Made by a program: the position numbers and the translations under genes
Source of the DNA: Thunnus maccoyii
Taxonomy: Eukaryota; Chordata; Actinopteri; Scombriformes; Scombridae
Length of the DNA: 64,000 nt
Direction: 5' to 3'
Assembly (NCBI RefSeq): GCF_910596095.1
Contig: NC_056540.1
Coordinates: 23,906,001 to 23,970,000 of the forward strand
Part shown: positions 50,760-61,290 of the stretch, piece after piece
How the letters are laid out: each line of letters opens with the position of its first letter
Position numbering within the stretch: position 1 is the stretch's first letter
Notes under the pieces: generated by a model
Told to the model about the DNA's origin: nothing
The model's input: the letters and a program-made list of their open reading frames with translations, nothing else
Databases searched by the model: none

Positions 50760-52300
50760 GCTGCCCCTGAAGCGCAACATCCATTAGACTGTATCACTGC
50801 CGGGTGGCAGCAGTCACACTACCGGCCTCTGCCCCTTTGCCTGTGGGTGGGTCCCTAAGCTCCTGAAAATAGGGTATTAATTACTATACTGTGAACCTGA
50901 ATGTTTAAATGTATTCGCAGTCCCAAAGTACACCTAATTTCAAAGGCCACTGTATTATCGTCTGTGTTAGGTTTCTTATATGGTCTGGCAAACTAAAGCT
51001 AAATAGTTTCTTTAAAAGGAATCTCGGGAAGGCTCTCTCAGTATATAATACTAAGCAGAGAAACAGATTACCTTGTATTTGTCTTTTAGTTTATTTCATT
51101 TCTTTTTCCCCTGTTTGGCAGTTGTTTCCAGGCCAGATGTGGCAACAAAGTCCCTAGCAGTGCAGTGCAATGCATTTGAGCTCTCAGCTTTTTAAAAAAA
51201 TAAAATTAATTTCAGATTTCTGCATTTTCAGCAATGCTTTGCGATTCATTTCAGCTGTCAGCAGTCACATGCATTTTCTAGTTCGTGTTACAGTCCTAAT
51301 TCCTAATTATTCCAGTTAGCAAGGACTTCACAATGAAATGCTTAAATGACTTTTTAAATACAAAATATTACTATTTTTCTGACATACCAATACAATAGCT
51401 GCTTTCTGGTGAGTCAGGTGATTTAGGCCTCTTTAGTCCTAAATGTGCACCAAACACATGAATATGAACTTTTGATTAATTTACAGCCAAGTAAAAATGT
51501 CAAATGTAATATGGGCAGTTTTAAAGTAGAGCTACAATGTTTACTTGATAAAGTTGATTGGAAGACAATTAATCAGCAATTATATTTTAATTTTATATAA
51601 TTGTTTCACTATTTTTTTTTTATAAAAATATGTTGGTTTCAGCTTCTCAAATATGCAGATTTGCTGCTTTTCTCTGTTATATCCCTGTGAAATGAATATC
51701 TTGGGGTTTGGGACTGTAGATCGGACAAAACAAGACATTTGAAGAAGTTCCTTTGGGCTTCTTTAAATGACATTAAAATTGGCATTTTTTTCCTATTATT
51801 TAAATTTCATTTATTTGGTCTTCAAAATAGATGTGAAACTGAAAATGTTTGCTTACAACAACTGAAAAACTGAAATCCCTCCCTATGAAAAACTTTCAAG
51901 TTAAAGGCCAGTATCCACTTTAGATGAGGCAACCAGTCACTGAAGTAGCAGCGCTGGGGGAACCCTTGGGTACATGGATAAAAAATTAAACATTCAAGCA
52001 CCAACACTATTTCAGCATACATCATACCGAGATTTCTATGAAGCTCAAGCAACCTCAGCGCTGATGTTCCAGATGAGCCGAATAGTAAAGATACATGACA
52101 ACGAATATATGTTAGCTTAAAATATATGATATATAGTGGGAGAACATTCTCAGCTGCCTCTCAGAAGGAGACTCTGAAACATCATCTTCCATTGGTCCTG
52201 TTGATGAATCTGCTACTGATACCACTTGCTTGTCACCCTTTGCCTTTATATACTCTGAAATGAGAGGGGACAGGAGAGACTCATTACAAATATGTTATTG
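50760..52300. other. region without a recognisable gene
   Basis: AT-rich, with no domain-bearing ORF. It may contain the remaining right part of the Harbinger element, but I could not locate terminal inverted repeats. Confidence 0.35.
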
Positions 52301-52307
52301 ACTAGGC

Positions 52308-52540
52308 CTACATGACAAAGGACACTCTTACACCATCTTTCACAAGGGCATCACTTATAGCCTTCTGATGTGGATGCTTGACGTCATACATCCTTTGCTG
52401 TCCACCACTGAAAAATGATGTGATATTCTGACCTGAAGCAACTGGTGTGACATCTGACGCAGTGGAGGCACGGTACTGTGTGAACCCAAGGGAAGATAGG
52501 ATACACACTTTAGCTTGCTGATGCCAAACTGTTTCAAGTC
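52308..52540 (-). pseudogene. hAT transposase fragment (possible)
   Basis: A minus-strand frame reads SGQNITSFFSGGQQRMYDVK, then HPHQKAISDALVKDG, before a stop. This resembles the linker after the BED zinc finger of hAT transposases (..SFF...Y...HP.QK.I..ALV.D.). It is short, and I see no catalytic region next to it. Confidence 0.35.
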
Positions 52541-53457
52541 ATCTTTCTTACAGCGAAAAAGTGCGTATGGCTATAACAATATGAAATAACAATATAAATT
52601 ATACACATAGCTGTTTGAACCATTACCACTTAAGTTACATTTTTGGTTATCTATATAACTAACATGCCATATAAGTAGATTAACTAATTTCAGCTAGCTG
52701 GATAAATGAAAAGCATGAGAAAACAGACATCTTTTACTAGACTGACAGGACAGGGATTAATGAGCTAAACCTCATTTATTATTGATTTAATTATGTTACA
52801 TGCTAACTAGCTGAGCTTTAACTCTGCTTCCCCTGTGAGTCTGTATGTTTATATTGTAGTTGTGTTAAGGAGGGTGTGATATCGTTAGAAGACACAGCCA
52901 GGTCTTACTGTTCAAAAGCTATGCATGCCTGTATTCAGATTTTGGCACGTCCAATGCTGCATATATTACCATATTTTCAAACCCAAAAACCAAACCAATT
53001 AAGTGTACTGCACGTTCATGCACGCGTGTGCATGTATGGGTCACCCAGCTTGAAACTGTGACATACCCAGACAAACTGGGACGTCTGTTCACCGCAGCAT
53101 ATAAGCAAAGAAAAATATTCACATATTTATGGTATGACATGTAACAGTTAACGTTGGCAAATGAATCAATTTTTGGTTGGATTAACATTACACATCATAT
53201 TGTAACGATAGCTAACGTTTAGTATAGTTTAGTTTAGCTAAGTATGTGGATATTCTTCTGTGCACTGCTATAAAAAAAAAAATTCTTGTAGCTTTCTACC
53301 AGTAACGCTAATTTATTTAACTTACCTATAAATTGCATTTGATTCCAGTGATATAATATCCCCACAACCAAACCGAATATCTTGGACCCAGTGGTTGAGT
53401 CACTTCAGTGGCTAACGTTAGCTAAAGTTAATGTTAGCTTAAGTTAACGTTAGCTTG

Positions 53458-54741
53458 TCATTTCAGCCAGCTGCTGCTGGAAATTATTCAAGCGATGACA
53501 AGCTCCTTTTTGGGTTCTCTCAATAACAGGTGTGTCACCATTACCGAGGAGCAAGTTCAGGTCAAACTGGGCGACACACTGGCTCAGCTTCGCTGAAGTT
53601 ATGGACATGAAGGACCAACCCCAGTGTGTCAGCTCCGAACGCCTGCTGGCTAAAGAGGTCACAAAGAGTGTCAGCTCTGCCCTCTCTGCTGATAACACTG
53701 CTGACTCTGGAATAAGCCAGCACGTCACACTGACTGAACAACATGATTATTCATACCTAAAAGAAAAAGTTTGTGGCCAGATGTGGCAAAATGAAAATGT
53801 GCACACCCAGAGCACGTCAGAAGACAGCGAGCCGGTCTGCCTCCCAGATGACGACCAGCTCAGAGCTGGTATTGCAGACAGACCATGCGATACATCGCAT
53901 GGTGACACAACTGAAGAAGAAATTCCATCACAAGTCTAAAGCTGAAAGCAGCAAGTCGATGGAGATTATCTTCAAGGATATTGACCAACTGTTAACAGAG
54001 GAGGACGGGGACATACAGGAAGACAAAGGCAGGAATGAGCTTTATGTATTTCCCAGATATAAAACACCTGCTGGCACCAATGTAGTGGTAATCACCAAAG
54101 AACTCACTGAAATGATTTACTGCTACATCAACTATGGGAACATGATGCCGGAAATCATTCCAGAGGCTATGAGGAGGAAGGCAGTGGCTGTTCCTCAGGT
54201 CGATGCTGCCATGTATGAGGACATACGCAAGAAAGTCTGCTGTTTCCTGGCTCTCATCAACTGGTGGCAGAAAACCCAGGCTGCCAGCCACTCTGACACA
54301 GTCATACTGACTTTACAACACCTTGAGTCACTGTCACAGACACAGTCAGCAGAGGTCAACGCAGAGGAGGACCACGTATCTGTGACATCTAGTGCAGCGG
54401 CAGCCTCTGAACGTGAGGAGACACAATCTTGATCTTCACAGGAAGTTGCAGCTCTGGCAGAGAGAAAAAAGCTGTCAGTCCTATTCCCTGTGGAGAGGCT
54501 GGTTTCTCAGCTGTACATCAAGGCCAAGGTGAACTGGACCGTATCGCAGCCAGAAGTCATCATCCGGCGTCTCTTCCGGAGGATATGGACTGAAGTCGAG
54601 GAAGCAGAATTAACAATAACCCCAGAAACATTTGGAAAAACTCAACAAGGCGTGTTCAAAGATCTGATGAAGGAGTGGGGCTGTGCAATGACTGTGCTGG
54701 TTTTAATGACTTTAGAGGTGCCAGCCATGGAAGAATTGTAA
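53458..54741 (+). pseudogene. broken copy of the 731-aa orphan family (copy A)
   Basis: The plus strand carries the same protein as 61277-63472 in pieces. LLLEIIQAMTSSFLGSLNNR starts at about 53465. After a frameshift near 53590 comes DMKDQPQCVSSERLLAKEVT and onward to about 53880. After a second frame change comes a long stretch from HRMVTQLKKKFHHKSKAE to SEREETQS, with TGA at 54430-54432, then SSQEVAALAERKKLSVLFPV onward to VPAMEEL at 54741. Relative to the intact copy it lacks the first 50 or so residues, all of the acidic repeat region and its flanks (about 230 residues), and the last 30 or so residues. The internal stop sits where the intact copy has an Arg codon, consistent with a CGA-to-TGA change. 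Some parts keep over 85% identity by eye. Confidence 0.8.
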
Positions 54742-55079
54742 TAAATCTGAAATGGTATGTTTTTTGTGTTAACTCTATTAGATATACTGATTATAAAAAA
54801 TACTGAACAGTAGATAATAGGTTTGGCTCAGGGAGTATCTTAAGGTATACAGTTTTTTATTTTTGTGTAATATTCCATCTTACATCAAACAGTCTAGCTA
54901 GATTTCTAATTCTGTTTTATTTAATTTTAATTTTATTAATTTATTATCTCCATTTTATTGATTTTGTTTATTGTATTCTTCCATTTTCTTAGCTGTGGTG
55001 TCTTTTGTCATCTGCTCAAGTGCCACTGCACTTAAAATTCTGTACCGGTTGTTCCTTTAATTTGTCACCAGTCCGTATG

Positions 55080-55215
55080 TCTGTAAGTCTGTCTGTCTGT
55101 CTGTCTGTATGTATGTATGTATATACAGTATGTATGCATGTAAGTCTGTATGTTTACAGTATGTGTGTGTGTATGTATGTATGTATATATATGTGTGTGT
55201 GTGTGTACGTTACAC
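55080..55215. repeat. GTCT/GTAT/GTGT tetranucleotide array
   Basis: Successive runs of GTCT, GTAT and GTGT units; ORFs through it read as Val-Cys or Tyr-Met-Cys repeats and are not genes. Confidence 0.9.
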
Positions 55216-55268
55216 CCATAGAGTGGAAACTCATTCGAGGGGTGACATATTTTAGAAAATAATTTATT

Positions 55269-55346
55269 CTGAAAGAACAAATTAAAACACAGTGTGAGTC
55301 GGCTGATCTTCCGTGGCTTTACTGTTTGTACGTTAACTGCCAACTG
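55269..55346. repeat. about 78-bp direct repeat, copy 1
   Basis: Starts CTGAAAGAACAAATTAAAAC and ends CTGCCAACTG. It matches 56372-56449 with only a few differences, in the same direction, 1.1 kb away. Both copies are next to GTAT/GTCT arrays. Confidence 0.8.
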
Positions 55347-56371
55347 TAATTAGTTGGAACAATACAATAATGCAAATTCAATATTTCAAAATACAGTAAT
55401 TATGCATAAAGTAGCTATTTCCATTTAAAATCAATAGGCTAACAGAATCATCAAAAATATACATAAAATAGGCTATTAAAAATTATCAATTCTATATAAG
55501 AATTTGGAAAGTGCTTTATCAGTCTATTATCTACAATTATCTACAATTCTTATCATTTCCAGTATGAAACAATTATCTCATTCCCTCATAACTTCACTCA
55601 AACAACAGTTATATTAATGATATAATTTCAATTTCAATTCAAATTGCTTTATTGGCATGAACCAAAAACATGTTGCCAAAGCAGTTTACAGAGGATTCAT
55701 ATATTACATATTACATATACATATTAAATACACAGGTGTGTGGTCTATACAGTCAGGTTCTGAACCTGTCCGTACATTAAAGTCTTCACACAGAAGTATT
55801 TTACCTTTGGCTTGAAAGTGACATATCTCTCATTCATCCTCTCTATCTACATGTGACGTATTACAACCTACAACCCGTGAGCTGTCTGGTTGCCTTGGCA
55901 ATGGTAAACAACAGCGCTGCTGATCAGCTGTTCGGGTTCTGGCTCTAACTGTCTACATTGTATAACCGTTATAAACAAACTGAAAATAAACGTTATTAAC
56001 CGTTATAAACTGGAACTGAAAATAAACGTTATTAACTGTTAGAAGAAAACGAACAAAACAAAGAAAATATAAACCACAAAACACCACAAAAATAAATCTT
56101 ACACATACATACATATAAGTGGAGTCAGGCAAACCTTACATCTGATACCCTTTGGCGTTTTGACAGGTTTAATTTAAAGTAACCGTAACCGGCAAGCTAG
56201 TGCCAACTTGTCCCACCAAGCTAGCGCATATACCACTGATAACCTACAAACTACACACTACAATACATAAAACAGTACAATAACAATGAAAACAAGAATA
56301 AAACAATAAAAACAGTACATTAGATAGAAAAACCAAAAAACTGTATACACACTTACATGACATTTACCCAC
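55347..56371. other. repeat-bounded spacer, no gene seen
   Basis: AT-rich. A segment at about 55630-55700 (CTTTATTGGCATGAACC) resembles the 3' tail of a fish interspersed repeat. GTTGCCTTGGCAAT at 55889-55902 is an X-box-like half palindrome. No ORF of note. Confidence 0.4.
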
Positions 56372-56449
56372 CTGAAAGAACAAATTAAAACACAGTGCGA
56401 GTCGGATGATCTTCCGTGGCTTAACGGTTGGTACGTTATCTGCCAACTG
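56372..56449. repeat. about 78-bp direct repeat, copy 2
   Basis: Second copy of the sequence at 55269-55346, differing at a handful of positions. Confidence 0.8.
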
Positions 56450-56543
56450 AAGAATGCAACAGGCTCATACCTTATATACCCCCAGGTGGTCTCGTGCCTT
56501 TTTCACTCCAAATATCAATATGAAATATTAAATAGGGGGGGGG

Positions 56544-56780
56544 GGCGGTATGTATGTATATATGTGGGTATGTATGTGTGTATGTACAGTAAGTAAGTCT
56601 GTATATCTGTATATATGTATGTATGTATGTAAGTCTGTCTGTCTGTCTGTCTGTCTGTCTGTATGTATGTATGTATGCATGTGTACAGTATGTATGTATG
56701 TATGTATACATGTATGTAAGAATGTATTTATGTATGTGTATGTGTACAGTATGCATGTATGTACAGTATGTATGTGCACT
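56544..56780. repeat. GTAT/GTCT tetranucleotide array
   Basis: About 235 bp of GTAT, GTCT and GTAC units with interruptions, ending near GTACAGTATG. Confidence 0.9.
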
Positions 56781-57195
56781 GGCGTCTGGTCATTGGCTAA
56801 CTTGTCACCAGAAAGAACTGTGCAAACAAACAAGTGTTATTATTAATTCACAAATCTGTTATAATTTATTATCTATGAATAAAGCATCTTGCTAAATTGC
56901 TAAATTGTTAAGATTTTAGTTCACGTTTATTGTTCTTTGACTTGCTGCTTCAGACTGCGTTCTCCCGATTCGTGTCTGCAGCAGGCCTACGGTGGCTAGC
57001 GTGGATGAGGGGCTAGCCCCATCCTCACAATGCAATGTGTATGTGTATTGTATGTGGGAAAATATTAATACACATGCTCCATTTCATTTCATTTCATGCA
57101 TTTCATGTTTCACAGTTGATTGGCTAAGCCTGTCACTCAGTCACTCAGACAGCCAACGAGTTAGACTAGTCACCAGCTAACGTAAATTTGAGAAA

Positions 57196-58985
57196 ATGAA
57201 CAAAGTGGATTACATACTGGAGCACAGGTTTGAAACCCCAACTTTGGAGGAGAAAGTGGAAATAAAGCACATTGGAGCCCACCAGCCACGGGATGTCACT
57301 TTCACTCAAAGTGCTGGTAAAGTTAACCGCGGATTAACGTTGAGTGGTTTTCAAAGAAAAAGTGGCTAATGGTTCGCTTACAGAAGAAGTCACTCTTCTG
57401 TTTTCCGTGTCTGCTATTCGTTAGAGATGGTACTTGGTTGAGGACGGGTGAAAGCATTTTAAAACATCTTTCTGAGAGGATTGCAAAACACAAGCGCAGC
57501 AGGAGTCATCTGAACAACGCTGTAAAATTGGGACTACTTGGGAGAGTAAACGTTGCTACACAAATTGACACTGCATACAGGTGCTCCATTGAGCAGCACA
57601 ACAAACAGGCGGAGGAAAACAGGTACGTGCTCAGTCAGATAATAACGTGTATTAAACTCTGTGGAAAATGTGAAACAGCGCTTCGGGGCCACGACAAGTC
57701 AGTGGACTCGCTGAATCCGGGAATATTTAGGTGTATTTTTGAGACTATGTGTGAGGGGGATTTGAGGCTTCAGAGGCACTATGATGCTCAGCCCACATTC
57801 AAGGGGACATCCAGCACTGTACAAAATGAACTGTTAGACTGTATGTATGAAGTGTACAGGGAGGAGATAGCCAAGCAGGTGGAGGAGAAATCATTTGTCA
57901 CCATACAGGCAGACAAGACTACTGATGTCTCTTGTAAATCACAGATGGTGGTTGTGCTACGATACATGTTGCCTGACAGAGTGTGTGATAGAGAGGTTTT
58001 TGGAGTTTGTTGAAGTTAAAGATAAAACTGGCCTCGGCCTCTATATGTGATTGGCTTCTCCAATCACACATAGTCTCCAATAGCATCAAGGCTGTGTTGG
58101 AACCACTGAAGCTGGGAGACAAGCTGATCGCTCAGACTTATGATGGTGCAGCTGTAATGAGTGGGAACGTCCATGGGGTACAGACGCTAATGAAAGAGAC
58201 ATATCCACATGCCCAGTTTGTTCACTGCTATGCCCACCAGCTGAACCTGACCGTGCAGCAACTCTGTTCAGCAAGGATGTGCATCCTGAAGGTGTTTTTT
58301 GCAGATTTAACGGCTTTTGCCACCTTCTTCTCTGGCGCTACAAAACGTGTAGCGACTCTAGCAGAGGCAACACAGAGACGCATTCCAAGGCCACCTGCTG
58401 TGTGATTGAACTTTGAGAGCAGAACTGTCAATGCAGTTTAGGAGAACCGTGCTGCGCTGCTCCAGTGTATGGAGAACATACACACAATCAGGATAGGATG
58501 AGGCCACCATGAGTGAGGCATATGGCCTGTCAAAGAAACTCCAGGACTCCAGGAAACTCCTTTCTGAAGCTGCTGGAATTCTTTTCCTTGCCTATGCCAG
58601 AAGTAGATGTTTTATACAACACTCTGCAAAAACGGAGCATCGATGCACCTGGGATTGGCAGTGCCCTCACCTGTTTCAAGGAGAATGTCCAGAATATACA
58701 GCTGCAAACTGATGAATTGGCCGCCACCACTCATGATGGAGCAGAGGAGCCAGGCCAACGAGTAACCAACACAGCACCGGTGATGAAGGAGGGATGTGAC
58801 AGTGATCTCTCAGGTGGGGCAGAGGTTTTCACAGAGTGACCACCTGATCGCTGCAAAGCTGGTTGACAGCTTACTCTTCCCACAGTTTGTCCTGTCATTC
58901 CCTACATCTGAGCTTGACTGTGCTGTGAAACTATGGCCTATAGGAAACAAGGAAAAGTTAAAGATTGAACTGACCACTCTGTACC
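57196..58985 (+). pseudogene. hAT transposase, ZMYM1/DUF4371-like, decayed
   Basis: From the ATG at 57196 the frame reads MNKVDYILEHRFETPTLEEK. A 1-nt shift near 57357 (in an A-run) leads to the long block KSLFCFPCLLF, a TTF-type zinc finger remnant, then HLSERIAKHKRSRSH and TIQADKTTDVSCKSQMVVVL (57369-58010). A further shift near 58000 and a small palindromic insertion at 58040-58075 precede SNSIKAVLEPLKLGDKLIAQ, TYDGAAVMSG and HAQFVHCYAHQLNLTVQQ. The D of DKTTDVS and of YDGA are in the RNase-H-like catalytic core. More disabling stops follow 58400. The C-terminal dimerisation region is cut off at the CA array at 59008. Confidence 0.75.
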
Positions 58986-59006
58986 ACCACACTGAGCTTC
59001 ATACTG

Positions 59007-59007
<1 letters not shown>

Positions 59008-59047
<40 letters not shown>

Positions 59048-59062
59048 AACACACATACACAC
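59008..59062. repeat. (CA)n microsatellite
   Basis: About 50 bp of CA with AA and TA interruptions; it separates the hAT remnant from the next repeat. Confidence 0.9.
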
Positions 59063-59940
59063 TGGTGGAAGAAGTACTCAGATCATATACTTAAAAGTAG
59101 CAATGCCACAGTTTCAAAGTACTCCATTATAAGTAAAGTTCCTGCATTCAAAATCCTACTTAAGTAAAAGTAAATAAGTATTATAAGATAAATGTAGATA
59201 AAGTATTCATTCTGCAGTAAAATGTCCCCTGTGACATTATTTTATGACATTATAAGATTGTTAATACTGATGCATCAATGTGTATGCAGCATTTTACTGT
59301 TGTTTTACTGTAATTACATACTTTATCAGGGTGTATTTAATAGATCAGTCACAGCCAAATTTTGTGCAAAACAAAATTATTGAGAAAATTCAAATCTATT
59401 ACAGAGAAAATGGAGACAGTTCTGAGACAGTCATTTTAGTTTGTTGTGTTGTGTTTACGTACATACATACATACTGTACAAATACAGACTTACATACATA
59501 CAGACTTACTTACATACTGTACATACATAGATACATACATACATACATACATACATACAACCACGCCCATATATTCTTTTCCTGTCCGGTTTTGCAGGAA
59601 TATTGGACTGAACATTTATTGAAATGAAACCATGTGAGAAGTTTAGAGGGAAAAATCACTATTTGGTGGAGCTGTTAATAACTCATAGACATCTGAAATG
59701 TTACCCCAGCTACACACTGCTTTCTGTGAGATGTCAAACACCAAAAAGGTTGGAAACCACTGGTTTCATCTTTAACAATATGTTCTATTTTAAAAGCTTG
59801 TTATATTATCCATTGTGTCACATCTTCATCTGAAAACAAACTTAAACTGTCAAATAAATATATTGGAGTAGAAAGGACAATATTTCCCTCTGAAATTTAA
59901 AGTAAAGTACAAGTACCTCAAAATTCACACTTTTTTAAAT
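59061..59940. mobile_element. dispersed non-autonomous DNA element, reverse copy
   Basis: Begins CTGGTGGAAGAAGTACTCAG, the inverse of the end of the copy at 1768-2528, and ends near AAAGTACAAGTACCTCAAAA. A CATA/GTAC tetranucleotide segment (59455-59560) with adjacent sequence has been inserted or expanded inside it, which explains its greater length. Confidence 0.7.
59455..59560. repeat. CATA/GTAC tetranucleotide array
   Basis: ACATACATAC runs with interspersed ACTGTACA units. Confidence 0.85.
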
Positions 59941-60832
59941 TTATTTATTAGTTTATTTTTCAGGGACGATGCAAAAAACATTGTAACAGGTTAAAATAAC
60001 ATGAAACAGATGTGTTGCATATATGATTTATAGCCAAGGTTAATTTGCGACCCCTGTCCCTGGTTAGGCTTTTTTACTTAGAATAGTCATAACATATCAC
60101 TACCAGAAATACATTAATTAAATAATATAATAAATAATAAATAGTGACATTCTCAATCGCAACAGTATTTACATCACATAATTTACATGTGTTGCATATG
60201 TGTGTGAATGTGTATGTTCCCTAATTCATGGCAATGATGTATATATATGCATAGTATTTATAGGTGTATGTGTCCATGTACATACATGCATAATCTATAT
60301 CAGTGCATGTATGTTTATCTATATGTATCTGTTCCTCTATCTATGTATACATGTCCATGTGCATGTGTGCATGCACATGGACATGATCATAGGTCAATGA
60401 TCGCAGGTTTGGTTTTGTTTCAGCCAATGTTTCACCTTTTCATTAAATGTTTTCAGATCGGTTTGTATTTTTATTTCTGTTGGTAAGGCAACAGTATAAA
60501 TATATACACATGACAAGTTACCTTGTAAAAGACAGGACTGAATAAAACAGTACAGGAGATACACCCTTTAATAAATTGTATATCTAATAGAGTTAACACA
60601 AAAAACATACCAGATCAGATGTATTGCAAAATGCAAGAAGACTCTTTTTTTGTTTTGAGATGATCAAAAGAATTGATACAAGACAAGACAGAACGTAATA
60701 CAATGCATGACATTACATGATTAATACAACAAGACAAAACATGCTTCTAATATTTAGAGCTTTGACTGCAAATGATAAGAAAAGTGATATTGAATTTAAA
60801 CACTTGTATTGAATGTTTTTTATTGAATTGAA
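59941..60832. other. repeat-rich intergenic DNA, no gene seen
   Basis: Contains a segment (about 59950-60075) with wording common to fish interspersed repeats (GGACGATGCAAAAAACATTG; ACCCCTGTCCCTGGTTAGGC), a diffuse GTAT/CATG-rich stretch at 60200-60400, and an AATTGAATTTATTGA-type tail at 60825-60840. Confidence 0.4.
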
Positions 60833-60838
60833 TTTATT
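60833..60838 (-). terminator. possible polyadenylation signal for the orphan gene
   Basis: AATAAA on the minus strand (plus TTTATT), about 440 nt beyond the stop codon at 61277 and just past the minisatellite; another lies at 60819-60824. Confidence 0.35.
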
Positions 60839-60841
60839 GAT

Positions 60842-61290
60842 TACCCACCCCCTAAATAACCCCCTGCATTCATCTTGAAGGAAAAAAGTAATCCGGGCTC
60901 ACTTTTTCCCTTCAAGATGAAGGCTAGCCACCCCCCCCTAAAAAACCCCTGCATTCATCTTGAAGGAAAAAAGTAATCCGGGCTCACTTTGTCCCTTCAA
61001 GATGAAGGCTAGCCACCCCCCCCCTAAAAAACCCCTGCATTCATCTTGAAGGAAAAAAGTAATCCGGGCTCACTTTTTCCCTTCAAGATGAAGGCTAGCC
61101 ACCCCCCCCTTAAAAACCCCTGCATTCATCTTGAAGGAAAAAAGTAATCCGGGCTCACTTTTTCCCTTCAAGATGAAGGCTAGCCACCCCCCTAAAGAAC
61201 CCCCTGCATTCATCTTGAAGGAAAAAGGCAATCCGGGCTCACTTTTTCCCTTCAAGATGAAGGCTACCCATCCCCCCTACATAACCCCAA
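60842..61290. repeat. 85-bp minisatellite, about five units, each with an internal inverted repeat
   Basis: The landmark TGCATTCATCTTGAAGG recurs at 60865, 60950, 61036, 61121 and 61205 (spacing 84-86 bp). Each unit holds TTCATCTTGAAGG(A)AAAAA and, about 16 bases later, TTTTTCCCTTCAAGATGAA, an 18-of-19 inverted match that can fold into a hairpin. Units are separated by a C-rich stretch and TAAAAAACCCC. The array starts directly beyond the stop codon of the 731-aa ORF. Confidence 0.9.

Noticed and set aside
60200-60486. Cys/Met/Tyr-rich ORFs
   Set aside because: Translations of GTAT/CATG-rich simple sequence.
60842-61290. CRISPR-like appearance of regularly spaced repeats
   Set aside because: This is eukaryotic DNA, units are contiguous 85-bp repeats without unique spacers, and no cas gene is present; it is a minisatellite.
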